Part shown: positions 6,136-13,918 of the stretch, piece after piece
How the letters are laid out: each line of letters opens with the position of its first letter
Position numbering within the stretch: the stretch's first letter is position 1
Source: a virus
Direction: 5' to 3' (one strand)
IMG/VR virus record: IMGVR_UViG_3300037827_000196
Coordinates: 1 to 41,189 of that record
DNA length: 41,189 nt
Notes under the pieces: generated by a model
The model's database searches: none
The model's input: the letters and a program-made list of their open reading frames with translations, nothing else
Told to the model about the DNA's origin: nothing
Program-made: the position numbers and the translations under genes

Positions 6136-6342
6136 CTACGCCGCACGGTTGAGAACGAGGCGCCCAGTATTGGCGACCACTTCAATCTCAAACCCCATGC
6201 GCTCAATCAGGCAAAGCGTGCGATGCGTCAACGTTTTGCTGCCGGCGATCTCGGCGAACAGTTTGGCGCGCTCGCAAACCGGGTAAGCCGTCTCGACGCC
6301 GTAGACGCTCTTCAGAGTGATTTGGATAGTCGTTGCGTTCAT
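6136..6342 (-). CDS. Small uncharacterised protein, first gene of ParB operon
   Basis: This 68-residue protein is preceded by a near-perfect Shine-Dalgarno sequence (GGAGGG, six bases from the ATG on the minus strand), which is the reason to prefer it over the overlapping rightward frame. It has a beta-alpha look ('MNATTIQITLKSVYGVETAYPVCERAKLFAEIAG'). No family recognised. Confidence 0.6.
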   Translation of the reverse strand: MNATTIQITLKSVYGVETAYPVCERAKLFAEIAGSKTLTHRTLCLIERMGFEIEVVANTGRLVLNRAA

Positions 6343-6421
6343 GTGTCCCTCCTACATTCGAGGATCACATATTAGCCTCACGCTACGCAGCCAGCAAGCT
6401 ATTTTGCGTGGGTTAACCTAA

Positions 6422-6450
6422 ATTATAAATCCGCCTTTCGGTTGAAAGGC
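6422..6450 (-). promoter_or_regulatory. Leftward promoter and operator-like palindrome of ParB operon
   Basis: The minus strand has a perfect -10 TATAAT (6427-6422). Upstream of it, over the spacer and -35 region, is the perfect 7-bp inverted repeat GCCTTTC-GGTT-GAAAGGC (6433-6450). There is no consensus -35. This geometry suggests a regulated promoter for the leftward operon. The rest of the 290-base gap (6343-6631) shows only a weak rightward candidate (TTGCTC 6464, CAATAT 6486). Confidence 0.45.
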
Positions 6451-6631
6451 TTATTAACGCCCTTGCTCGCATTTGGTTCCCGTGGCAATATTCACCGTGG
6501 AGGGGGCGCAGACGACTCGGCTGATCACCGATGTTCAATCTGTATTGCACGCACCAGCAGCAGCCCCTGCGCATGCCTTACCTGTTTGCGCCCCCTCGGT
6601 TAAACTTCGGGCTGTTATGTGGGGCGCTGCA

Positions 6632-7315
6632 ATGGGTGAACCTAATATAGTTCCGTTCGGTAAGTATCGCGGACAGCCAATTGAACGATTGGCAGGGGAT
6701 AAAGAGTATATTGATTGGCTTTCAGCGCAGCCGTGGTTTCGCGAGCGATACGCCAGTCTATATACCATCATCATAAATCATTTTTCCCCGGCTTCCGACG
6801 ACACGCCAGAACATAACGCTCTCCAGGCTCTATTCTTAGAGGCTCAATTTTGCACGCAGTTCTTAGCTGCTGCAAGACCATCATGGTGGGTCAAGGAAGC
6901 AGAATTTACTCGCCGCAATCTTGAGACACCACCGACTACGGCAGAGTACCGTAGTCTTGCGGAAATATATGCTACGGCTGCATCCGGAACCGCAACAATA
7001 GAATATCGTAGCAGACCTCAATTCGAGGTTGGTGGCGTTGATGTAACATTAGAAATAGAGGCATTTATATTGCCTATGCGTCAGCCGGAACGAAACACAC
7101 CAAGCGTTAAAACATCCGCAAAAATAGAAATAAAACCCACGGTCGGGGACGACTATCCGTCTATTCTCCGTCAAGTTAAGGCGTTAAAAGCCGACACTGT
7201 ATTTTTGGAGTCGTATGTCGGCTCGGGAATAACTGAGCAACAATTCATTGCGCTATTTCGGAACGAACGGATTGCCATCGTTTTTCATCGTGATATTGCG
7301 GAGCGCTTATGTTAA
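6632..7315 (+). CDS. ExoX-C-like/nuclease-like protein
   Basis: Starting at ATG 6632 the product begins 'MGEPNIVPFGKYRGQPIERLAGDKEYIDWLSAQPWF', the short 'PFGKYKGQ' module I know from the C-terminus of exonuclease X-type proteins and from many phage recombination loci. The C-terminal half has 'GVDVTLEIE...KIEIKPTVGDDYPSILRQV', a spacing compatible with a PD-(D/E)XK nuclease core. A role in recombination or end processing is likely. ATG 6617 is an alternative start; longer upstream frames lack a site. Its stop overlaps the helicase ATG by seven bases, so the two are coupled. Confidence 0.6.
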   Translation: MGEPNIVPFGKYRGQPIERLAGDKEYIDWLSAQPWFRERYASLYTIIINHFSPASDDTPEHNALQALFLEAQFCTQFLAAARPSWWVKEAEFTRRNLETPPTTAEYRSLAEIYATAASGTATIEYRSRPQFEVGGVDVTLEIEAFILPMRQPERNTPSVKTSAKIEIKPTVGDDYPSILRQVKALKADTVFLESYVGSGITEQQFIALFRNERIAIVFHRDIAERLC

Positions 7316-9777
7316 GCGAGAGACATCAAGCCTTATTGGAGGCGCGCGGGCTTGACGTAGAGTTACTAATTCGGTTCGGAGTCACGAGCCACGACCGCTT
7401 CGGTCCCGATACAATCGAGATTCCATATCTTTTCGCGGGCGAACGTCAAAACACAAAATACCGCACCATCAGCGGCGAGTTACGGCTGGCCCAAGATGAT
7501 GGCGCCAAATCGCTGTTCTGGAACCAGGATGCGATCTGCGATGAAAGTCTTGCGTCGCATCCCCTGATCATTGCCCAAGACGAATTCGCCGCGATAGCTG
7601 CCATCCAAGCAGGATTCAGCCGTGTTGTCTCGGTTCCGAATGGTGCGCCGATCAGTCCCATCGGCGAGTTGAGTGGCAACAAATACGCCTATCTAGAGCA
7701 GATGCCAGCGCTAGGTCGGGATATCAAAGAAATCATCCTTGCCACTGATGGCGATCAATTCGGCATTGCGCTGCGAGATGACCTGGCACGCAAGCTCGGT
7801 CGCGCACGGTGCAAGTGGATCAGCTATCCAAAAGAGACGACAGACTTGTGCGCCGTGCTCGCCAGATACAATGAGCGCGGCATCGTGGAGACAATGGCGC
7901 GGGCTCAATGGCTCGCAATCGATGGCGTTTATCGTCTCTCAGAACTGCCGCCGCTCAATTCTCCGCAAGCATTTGATAGCGGTTTTCCTGGTCTCTCCGG
8001 TCACTACAAACTACGCATCGGTGACTTCTGCGTTGTTACGGGAACACCGGGAAAGGGCAAGGCGCTTGCGCTCGACACGCCTATTGCGACACCCGATGGG
8101 TGGACAACAATGGGAGCGCTTAGTGTCGGAGATACTATTTTTGACGACCTTGGAATGCCGTGTAGCGTAATTGCAGCAACTCCCGTAATGATTGGAAACA
8201 AGTGTTTCTCTCTACGCTTCAATGATGGGGAAACACTTGTAGCAGACGCAGATCACCTGTGGCTGACCGAAAGCGATAGTGCTAGGTGCAGTCGGCGCCG
8301 CGCTACACGCTCTAGGCCTCTCGCACCGCGTGGAACAGACCAACAATGGAAGAGAGAATTCCCCTCTGTCGTAAATACCGTTCAGATCAGCGAAACGCTG
8401 CGCATAAGGGAAAAATGGAACCACCAAATTACTAATGCGAAAGCGTTAGTTTTACCTGCGGTCACTCTACCGATATCGCCATATCTGTTAGGTGCTTGGT
8501 TAGGAGACGGCACTACGCTAGATGGTCATTTGACGGTATCAGACCAAGATGCTGAACCGATGTATGCATCTATGGGGGGAAGGCCTATCAAAATTCATCG
8601 ATACAGCAAAAAGACTCCTCGCTGGTCTGTGCCTGGTCTAAAAGTGCAACTCCGATCTATTGGAGTTTTAGGTAACAAACATATACCGCTATTGTACTCT
8701 CGCGCATCCATTGCGCAGCGGATAGAGCTTCTTCGTGGTCTAATGGATACTGATGGGTACGCCCATCCCCGTAACGGGCTAGAATTTATATCAACAAATA
8801 AGCGACTGGCGAATGATGTCCATGAATTAATCTGTGGATTAGGATTGCGGGTCGGTTTCTCAATCGGGCGCGCTACGCTAAACGGTAGAGATTGCGGTCC
8901 AAAATATAGACTCCGATTCAGCGCTCCATTCTCAGTATTCTCTATTCCTCGCAAAGCAGAAAAACAGAGAAACTTACATGCCCCTAAGCGTCATCGCTGC
9001 GGTACTCGAACCATTATAGGATGTGATCCCGTAAAAAGCGTACCTGTAAGATGCATCGCAGTAGATTCGCCGTCGCATCTTTTCCTCTCCGGACGAGCAA
9101 TGATCCCGACTCATAACACTACGTTCACGCGGGAAATAGCTTCACTTATGGCCCTTCGCTATAACTGGCGTACAGTCATGGCGAGTTTTGAGGCGGTTCC
9201 TCAACTTGATCATAAGCGTGCATTAAGAACATGGTACAACAGCGAATTGGTCATAAACCAAAGTGAATCTAAACTAGCTAAAGCCGACGAATGGATTGAT
9301 GAACACTTTCGTTTTGTCGTAGCTGCGGAAGACGAGGACATTACTCTTGACTGGCTGATAGAGCGCATAAGCGCCGCCGCTATCAGGGATCATGCTAAAC
9401 TCGCGATTATAGACCCCTGGAACGAAATGGACCACGAGCGCGGTCGAGACGAGACATTGACGGAATACGTCGGCGCGGCGCTTCGCCGCTTAAAGCGGAT
9501 GGCGCGCTCGCTTGGTCTTCACCTGATCGTCGCGGCTCACCCAGCAAAGATGCAGCGCAATCGCGAAGGAAAATATCCTACGCCAGCGCTCTACGATATC
9601 TCCGATAGCGCAATGTGGGCAAATCGCGCAGACGTTGGGATTATCGTCGAACGCGCAGACAACAATCAATCTCAGATCAACATTCAAAAAGTCCGATTCC
9701 ATGACGAAATTGGAACGCCGGGGGAAATCACTGTTAGATTTAACTACCAAACAGGATCGTTTGAGGCACTTCAATGA
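7309..9777 (+). CDS. Toprim-DnaB-like helicase interrupted by a class 3 intein
   Basis: The 822-residue precursor has an N-terminal Toprim-like domain ('PLIIAQDEFAAIAAIQAGF', 'ILATDGDQFG', about residues 75-165) and a RecA-fold helicase. The Walker A loop GTPGKGK-T is split after the last Lys by a 352-residue intein (252-603). The C-terminal extein holds a Walker B-like 'LAIIDPW', 'LIVAAHPAK' and the later helicase motifs. After splicing the enzyme would be 470 residues, the size of a compact gp4-like primase-helicase without its zinc finger; the missing CHC2 finger is encoded separately at 4488. It should unwind DNA at the phage fork. It is coupled to flanking genes by 7- and 4-base overlaps. 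Confidence 0.85.
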   Translation: MLSERHQALLEARGLDVELLIRFGVTSHDRFGPDTIEIPYLFAGERQNTKYRTISGELRLAQDDGAKSLFWNQDAICDESLASHPLIIAQDEFAAIAAIQAGFSRVVSVPNGAPISPIGELSGNKYAYLEQMPALGRDIKEIILATDGDQFGIALRDDLARKLGRARCKWISYPKETTDLCAVLARYNERGIVETMARAQWLAIDGVYRLSELPPLNSPQAFDSGFPGLSGHYKLRIGDFCVVTGTPGKGKALALDTPIATPDGWTTMGALSVGDTIFDDLGMPCSVIAATPVMIGNKCFSLRFNDGETLVADADHLWLTESDSARCSRRRATRSRPLAPRGTDQQWKREFPSVVNTVQISETLRIREKWNHQITNAKALVLPAVTLPISPYLLGAWLGDGTTLDGHLTVSDQDAEPMYASMGGRPIKIHRYSKKTPRWSVPGLKVQLRSIGVLGNKHIPLLYSRASIAQRIELLRGLMDTDGYAHPRNGLEFISTNKRLANDVHELICGLGLRVGFSIGRATLNGRDCGPKYRLRFSAPFSVFSIPRKAEKQRNLHAPKRHRCGTRTIIGCDPVKSVPVRCIAVDSPSHLFLSGRAMIPTHNTTFTREIASLMALRYNWRTVMASFEAVPQLDHKRALRTWYNSELVINQSESKLAKADEWIDEHFRFVVAAEDEDITLDWLIERISAAAIRDHAKLAIIDPWNEMDHERGRDETLTEYVGAALRRLKRMARSLGLHLIVAAHPAKMQRNREGKYPTPALYDISDSAMWANRADVGIIVERADNNQSQINIQKVRFHDEIGTPGEITVRFNYQTGSFEALQ
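8062..9117 (+). other. Intein with LAGLIDADG homing endonuclease (class 3 signature)
   Basis: The insert starts with Ala, not Cys or Ser ('ALALDTPIATPDGW'), and ends 'THN' before Thr+1. It shows the WCT triplet of class 3 inteins: Trp at block B:12 (residue 318, in DHLW), Cys at block F:4 (582, in VRCIAV) and Thr at +1 (604). Splicing should therefore start with the block F Cys rather than an N-terminal nucleophile. Two LAGLIDADG helices are present ('LLGAWLGDG' 393-401 and 'LLRGLMDTDG' 474-483), each with an Asp, so the endonuclease is probably intact. The insertion point, the P-loop of a replicative ATPase, is a classic intein site. Confidence 0.85.
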
Positions 9778-10499
9778 AGGTTCGCCGCGTCGATTTTTCT
9801 CCCGATGAATGGCTGTCTGGAACGCTGGGAATGACCAGCGAGGAAATCGGAGTTTATATCACGATCTGCTCATTGATCTATAGCCGAGGTGGAGCAATAC
9901 CAGATGACGAAAACTGGCTAACTAAAGTCTGCGGATGCAAACATTGGCGCACATTTCGGGCAATCCGATGCAACTTAATAGAGCGCGGAAAGATCGAAAT
10001 CGAGAGCAATAAAATCGTCGTGCGCCGCTGCATTTTGGAGCTAGAAAAAGCCACAAAGAGGAGTTCCGAGGCGAGCCAAAACGCTAAAACACGGTGGGCA
10101 AAAAATTCTCAGGATGAGTTCAGGATGAGTTCAGAAACGGTTCAGGATGACTTTATGAATGGTTCAGGATCAATTCATGATGATTTCACGCCGTCAGTCA
10201 ATGGCCATGATAACAATCACTTAACAGATGCGGACGCAGTACAGACCCGTAATGCTAACCATCAACCATCAACCATCAACTACCATTTACCCCCTATATC
10301 CCCCGTTGGGGGACTTGATTATGGAAAATCCAAACGCTCGCCAAAACGAGACACTGACCCTTGGAAACTTAGCGGCATACATCCCGACGAACTAGGTCGG
10401 CGCTTCAATGACAAATCCCGACCTCGCGATGAACGCCTCGCCATCCGAAAAATCCTCTTTCCAAACGCCTACCCTCCAGAACCTGGAACCTTCAATTAG
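9774..10499 (+). CDS. DUF1376-type replication initiation protein
   Basis: Residues 1-85 match the DUF1376/YdaU pattern ('VDFSPDEWLSGTLGMTSEEIGVYITICSLIYSRGGAIPDDENWL'), a winged-helix-like domain common in phage replication operons. The rest is a polar linker, and the linker is encoded by seven 11-bp repeats (10108-10184). The C-terminus is basic. The gene overlaps the helicase by four bases. By analogy with lambda O it may bind the repeats in its own gene and load the helicase; this is inference. Confidence 0.75.
   Translation: MKVRRVDFSPDEWLSGTLGMTSEEIGVYITICSLIYSRGGAIPDDENWLTKVCGCKHWRTFRAIRCNLIERGKIEIESNKIVVRRCILELEKATKRSSEASQNAKTRWAKNSQDEFRMSSETVQDDFMNGSGSIHDDFTPSVNGHDNNHLTDADAVQTRNANHQPSTINYHLPPISPVGGLDYGKSKRSPKRDTDPWKLSGIHPDELGRRFNDKSRPRDERLAIRKILFPNAYPPEPGTFN
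10108..10184 (+). repeat. Seven 11-bp iterons; candidate replication origin
   Basis: Units with consensus TTCAGGATGAN start at 10108, 10119, 10130, 10141, 10152, 10163 and 10174, all exactly 11 bases apart; units 1, 2, 4 and 6 are closest to consensus and 3, 5 and 7 are degenerate. The period is one helical turn, and 11 is not a multiple of three, so the repetition is not a protein-level repeat. Three AACCATC heptamers follow at 10257-10277. Iterons inside the initiator gene are the lambda-ori arrangement. Confidence 0.55.
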
Positions 10500-10694
10500 A
10501 TAGGTCACACCTATGCTGACTAATCACAAACGATGCGATCACCCTCTCTCGCCACGACCTCGCACAATCCCTTGAACCGCCCGAATCTTCGGTTTCTACA
10601 GGTACGCGCCCGCGTGCATCGGACCTTGCTAAGATTGTCGTATTGTGCTAGTGCGATTATGTGTTTGTCCCAAAACTTGTCGTTTGGAGTTATC

Positions 10695-10910
10695 ATGGCT
10701 AACATTCTCGGCAACGAACCGACGTTGAAGGCTCCTCCGCAGTCGAGTGCGCCGCAGAATACGAGCGTTGGTGGTGGGTCACGTCCTACGGTCAGCAAGT
10801 TCAAGACGGCTGTATCTTCGCCTGAGGATGCACGGTCGCTCGGCGGGCGCGAGACTCCTGGCGCCCTCGGTATGGGTATGGGGCGCAGCAAGGATCAGGG
10901 CGAGCGCTAA
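10695..10910 (+). CDS. Small Gly/Pro/Ser-rich protein before small terminase
   Basis: The 71-residue protein starts at ATG 10695 with GGAG seven bases upstream. It is low in complexity and probably disordered ('PPQSSAPQNTSVGGGSRPTVS', then 'LGGRETPGALGMGMGRSKDQGER'). The 195 bases before it (10500-10694) contain no gene and no strong promoter. Role unknown. Confidence 0.5.
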   Translation: MANILGNEPTLKAPPQSSAPQNTSVGGGSRPTVSKFKTAVSSPEDARSLGGRETPGALGMGMGRSKDQGER

Positions 10911-10918
10911 GTGATCCT

Positions 10919-11389
10919 ATGCCGGCGAGTGTATTCACGCAGGAAATAGCGGACGAAATCTGTCTGCTTATTGGGCAGGGCCGTAGTCTTGTCGAGATAT
11001 GCCGTGCCGAGGGGATGCCGGAAATTTCTACGGTCTTTGGTTGGCTCGGTAAAAAGCCTGACTTTGAGGCGCAATACCGTAGAGCCCGCGAGGCCCAAGC
11101 TGACCTAATGGCCGAGGAAATCCTGCTGATTTCCGACGAAGCGCAGAACGATTACGTCGAGCGTTTAGGTCGCAATGGTGGCACATTCACAGCGCTCGAC
11201 ACTGAGGCGGTGCTACGCTCCAAGCTGCGTGTAGACACCCGCAAGTGGCTGATGGCCAAACTACAACCGAAGAAGTATGGCGAGCGCGTTGCCGTTGAGC
11301 ACAGCGGCGACGTTGGCTTTGCGGAGCGTCTGATCAAGGCTCGGGAGCGGGTCAAGAAGGCTGAGAGCGAGCCTAGGCAGCGTTCTTAG
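10919..11389 (+). CDS. Terminase small subunit (Sf6-like)
   Basis: The 156-residue protein begins with an HTH ('ADEICLLIGQGRSLVEICRAEGMPEISTVFGWLGKKPDF', about residues 10-50), then the helical 'YRRAREAQADLMAEEILLISDEA' and 'RSKLRVDTRKWLMAKLQPKKYGERV'. This is the layout of Sf6-type small terminases, which recognise the pac site and recruit the large subunit. Unusually, it is separated from the large terminase (15656) by about 4.3 kb that contains a mobile cassette and sugar genes. Confidence 0.85.
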   Translation: MPASVFTQEIADEICLLIGQGRSLVEICRAEGMPEISTVFGWLGKKPDFEAQYRRAREAQADLMAEEILLISDEAQNDYVERLGRNGGTFTALDTEAVLRSKLRVDTRKWLMAKLQPKKYGERVAVEHSGDVGFAERLIKARERVKKAESEPRQRS

Positions 11390-11510
11390 CATGAATTGCG
11401 GTTTGGGTAAGTGGTTGATATTGTTAGGATGCGCGCAATGCATGGGGCTTTGCGGTTTGCGAATACATTGACATTTCTTCGGTTTTGTGAGCGAGATCAG
11501 GAGGTTGACA

Positions 11511-11723
11511 ATGCCTAGACGAGTTGTGGGCGGATATGACGATCGGTGGGATGGGCAGACTGTCACAACTGATTGGACACCATCGAGTGCCGCGATGAGG
11601 GCTGCGAATAAGACGACAGAAGCGGCGGAAGCTAGTGCACCAAAGCCGAATATAGATATTAATAAAACTATGGACTTTGCGAAAACTGTTGCTCGCAGAG
11701 TCAAGGACTCTGGTGGTCAGTAA
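11511..11723 (+). CDS. Small uncharacterised protein
   Basis: The 70-residue protein starts at ATG 11511 behind a perfect AGGAGG site. It is polar, with an Ala/Thr/Lys-rich middle ('AAMRAANKTTEAAEASAPKP') and a charged helical end. The 120-base gap before it holds only a 26-codon Cys-rich frame (11391-11471) with no ribosome-binding site. Function unknown. Confidence 0.5.
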   Translation: MPRRVVGGYDDRWDGQTVTTDWTPSSAAMRAANKTTEAAEASAPKPNIDINKTMDFAKTVARRVKDSGGQ

Positions 11724-11728
11724 ATAGA

Positions 11729-12052
11729 ATGGCAAAGTTCGATCTGTCTTGGCATGACCAGGAGAGCCCCGAGTTTCGGGAGTTTGCCAAGGGTCTGAAC
11801 GCGCCGAAGCTGCGGTCGCCGAGCGCTACGTCTCAGACGACTGACTTGGGCACGCCTGATCCTGTCGCTGAGGATGTGACCGTAGCTGCGAAGGGCGGTG
11901 TGGGACGCGGCGGTGATACGCGGTCCAAGGTTACGATCACCAAGAAGATTCCGTTTGCGGCTCCGAAGTATGCGCCGGGATCGTCTCAGCCGTCGCAATC
12001 TAGTTCGTCTAAAGCTCAAGCGGCGACTGATGATGATGACGATGACTGCTGA
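11729..12052 (+). CDS. Low-complexity protein with poly-Asp tail
   Basis: This 107-residue protein has a folded-looking start ('MAKFDLSWHDQESPEFREFAKGLNAPKL') and then a Ser/Gln/Ala-rich stretch ending in six Asp and a Cys. An acidic tail of this kind could mimic DNA or bind basic partners. The poly-Asp codons also encode the start region of the next gene, which overlaps it by 11 bases. Confidence 0.5.
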   Translation: MAKFDLSWHDQESPEFREFAKGLNAPKLRSPSATSQTTDLGTPDPVAEDVTVAAKGGVGRGGDTRSKVTITKKIPFAAPKYAPGSSQPSQSSSSKAQAATDDDDDDC

Positions 12053-12287
12053 AGTCGTCCCGCTAGGCGTCCTGACGAACGATATTCCCGCCGGCCTGAG
12101 GCGGTTGGCCGAACGTATCGAAGCGGGCGATGAAGACTTAGCAGACATTCAGTTTGTCGTTGCTCTCGCAGTGGATAGGAAGGCGGCATTCACCGCGTTT
12201 GGTTTGGGACAATGTTCGATACTTGAAGCCATAGGCGCTTGTGCGCGTGCGGTCTCCCACGATCTAGTGTTAGATCTGGTGCGCTAG
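12042..12287 (+). CDS. Small uncharacterised protein
   Basis: The 81-residue protein (start ATG 12042, inside the previous gene's GAT repeat) is mostly helical: 'AGLRRLAERIEAGDEDLADIQFVVALAVDRKAAFTAFGLG'. This resembles small phage proteins of unknown function in structural operons. No motif supports a specific call. Confidence 0.5.
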   Translation: MTAEVVPLGVLTNDIPAGLRRLAERIEAGDEDLADIQFVVALAVDRKAAFTAFGLGQCSILEAIGACARAVSHDLVLDLVR

Positions 12288-12337
12288 ACAAATCTCGCTC
12301 TATACTCACCGCCTCTTTCTCTCTGAGGGTTAAGATT

Positions 12338-12748
12338 GTGGCGATTGACAAGGCGGTACATGATAGTGCGGTTGAGACGGCGCAGCACGCCATTCGGTAT
12401 TCAATCAATGTTGGACAGCTTGATGCTGCCGCGCTAAAGGGCGCGGCAGAGGCTGCCTACAAGGCGACCGTACACGCCCACAGTCTAGGTGATGAGGTTA
12501 AGACTGTAACGCTCGCTCACCCCGTTGAAGAGGCTGTCTCGGTGGACGGCAAGACCGTCCGGTGCCTCGTCTGCGACTTCACTGGCAATATGCTCAAGCG
12601 GCATCTCCGCATCTCGCATGGGCTATCTCCTGAGGCGTACTATGCTCTTGTCGGTCGCCGCGTGCCGTTGACCGCGCCTGGCTATACGGAAAAGCGTTCG
12701 GCGCTGGCGAAGGCTAGCGGGTTGGGCAAACACCCCAAGGCAGCCTAG
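12338..12748 (+). CDS. MucR/Ros-type zinc-finger regulator
   Basis: The C-terminal half carries the Ros/MucR zinc finger: C-L-V-C, nine residues, H-L-R-I-S-H ('CLVCDFTGNMLKRHLRISHGLSPEAYYALVGRRVP'), then 'APGYTEKRSALAKASGLGK', the usual family ending. The N-terminal half is Ala-rich and helical. Ros/MucR proteins are alphaproteobacterial H-NS-like regulators, often of exopolysaccharide genes, so a phage copy could alter host surface or phage late transcription. GTG 12338 is chosen because GAGGG lies nine bases upstream. Cassette C inserted just after its stop. Confidence 0.8.
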   Translation: MAIDKAVHDSAVETAQHAIRYSINVGQLDAAALKGAAEAAYKATVHAHSLGDEVKTVTLAHPVEEAVSVDGKTVRCLVCDFTGNMLKRHLRISHGLSPEAYYALVGRRVPLTAPGYTEKRSALAKASGLGKHPKAA

Positions 12749-12762
12749 GTTATGTCTGATAT

Positions 12763-13918
12763 CATGCTTATCCGGTTGTCGCACACAGGGACTAAATCGT
12801 GATTCTGACCTATCGCTATAGGCTCAAGGACAACTCAGCGAAGAAAACGCTGAGACGACATGCTTTTGCCTGCAATCAGGTCTGGAACTACTGCAACGCC
12901 TATCAGCGCGATATCGAGGCTCGCTATCGTGCGGGCGCTCCGAAACGCAAATGGCCGTCGCATTTCGACTTGCAAAAGCTGACCAAGGGCACGTCGAAAG
13001 AGCTTGGCATCCACGCGCAAACGGTCGGATCGGTATGCGAGCAATATGTTAGATCACGCGACAAGGCGAAGCATTCACTCCGTTTCCGGGCATCAGGCGG
13101 CGCACGCCGAGCACTCGGCTGGGTTCCGTTTCAAAGCCAGAGCCGTCAGATCGCCGATAACGCGATCACCTATCTCGGCAACCAGTTCCGATGGTTCGGT
13201 AATGCGCGCCGCTCGCTGCCCGACAGCGCCAAAGGCGGGGCGTTCGTTGAGGATGCTCGCGGCAAATGGTGGGTTTGTTTTCACGTCGAGGTTGCCGACG
13301 ATCTGGCGACCGGCAACAGTGAGATTGGGATTGATCTCGGGCTAAAGTCGCTTGCGGCTACTAGCGATGGCGAGATCGTCGAGAATCTACGGCATACCGC
13401 GACCTGGGCACAGCGCCTCGCCAAGGCTCAGCGCGCTCGCAATAAACGCCGGATTAAGGCAATTCACGCCAAGATTGCCAACGCGCGAAAGGATCATCTT
13501 CACAAGGTTTCCTGCCGACTGGCGCGTGAGAACGCGCTGATCGCGGTCGGCAATGTTTCATCTTCTCGATTGGCAAAGACCCGGATGGCGAAGTCCGTGT
13601 TGGATGCTGGTTGGGCGTCCTTCAAGACGATGTTGAGCTACAAGGCCAGCAGGCACTCAGCGTCTTTCCTGGAGGTTGACGAACGTTTCACGACCCAAAT
13701 GTGCTCGTGCTGCGGGAGCATTCCTGGCAGCAGTCCGAAAGGTATGGGCGCGCTTGGAATGAGAGAGTGGGTGTGCTCCGAGTGCGGTGAAAGCCACGAC
13801 CGAGACGTGAACTCGGCTCGGAATATCCTCGCCCTCGCGCTGAGTGCTCAGCGTCGTGTAGACGAAAGCCGGGGAAACACAAGGGGTTGTTCCCATGTGT
13901 GACAACCGGATAAGCACG
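12763..13918 (+). mobile_element. Cassette C: TIR-bounded element with TnpB-like gene
   Basis: This 1156-bp unit is flanked by perfect 8-bp direct repeats TCTGATAT (12755-12762 and 13919-13926). The left end CATGCTTATCCGGTTGTC and the right end GACAACCGGATAAGCACG are inverted copies, identical over 16 consecutive bases. The left arm is nearly the same as that of cassette A through the ribosome-binding site, and the GTG start is again at element positions 37-39. The flanking match extends by CATGCT downstream of the right repeat, which may be chance. It inserted between the MucR-like gene's stop and the next ATG (13928). IS200/IS605 elements, the usual home of TnpB, have neither TIRs nor target duplications. 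Confidence 0.85.
12799..13902 (+). CDS. tnpB: TnpB-like RNA-guided nuclease with atypical RuvC-II
   Basis: The 367-residue protein has the TnpB/OrfB layout: N-terminal 'YRYRL..N..KKTLRRHAFACNQVWNY', RuvC-I 'EIGIDLGLKS' (Asp179), RuvC-II region 'LIAVGNVSSSRLAKTRMAKSVLDAGW', a C4 zinc finger (Cys302, Cys305, Cys326, Cys329) and RuvC-III 'HDRDVNSARNIL' (Asp334/Asp336). The usual RuvC-II Glu is replaced by Gly251. Related proteobacterial TnpBs share this wording and may use a relocated acid; Glu292 or Glu295 are candidates. Otherwise it would be nuclease-dead. There is no TnpA partner. The stop lies inside the right terminal repeat, so a guide RNA scaffold would have to overlap the 3' coding end. 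Confidence 0.85.
   Translation: MILTYRYRLKDNSAKKTLRRHAFACNQVWNYCNAYQRDIEARYRAGAPKRKWPSHFDLQKLTKGTSKELGIHAQTVGSVCEQYVRSRDKAKHSLRFRASGGARRALGWVPFQSQSRQIADNAITYLGNQFRWFGNARRSLPDSAKGGAFVEDARGKWWVCFHVEVADDLATGNSEIGIDLGLKSLAATSDGEIVENLRHTATWAQRLAKAQRARNKRRIKAIHAKIANARKDHLHKVSCRLARENALIAVGNVSSSRLAKTRMAKSVLDAGWASFKTMLSYKASRHSASFLEVDERFTTQMCSCCGSIPGSSPKGMGALGMREWVCSECGESHDRDVNSARNILALALSAQRRVDESRGNTRGCSHV

Noticed and set aside
10257-10277. AACCATC repeats as a CRISPR-like array
   Set aside because: The units are 7 bases long, directly adjacent and have no spacers.
11261-12148. Leftward frames of 103-147 residues opposite the small genes after the small terminase
   Set aside because: They are antisense to a tightly packed rightward string with good ribosome-binding sites and have no recognisable domains.
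12763-13918. Cassette C as an ordinary IS200/IS605 element
   Set aside because: It has extended terminal inverted repeats and an 8-bp duplication and no TnpA; IS200/IS605 elements have subterminal hairpins and no duplication.
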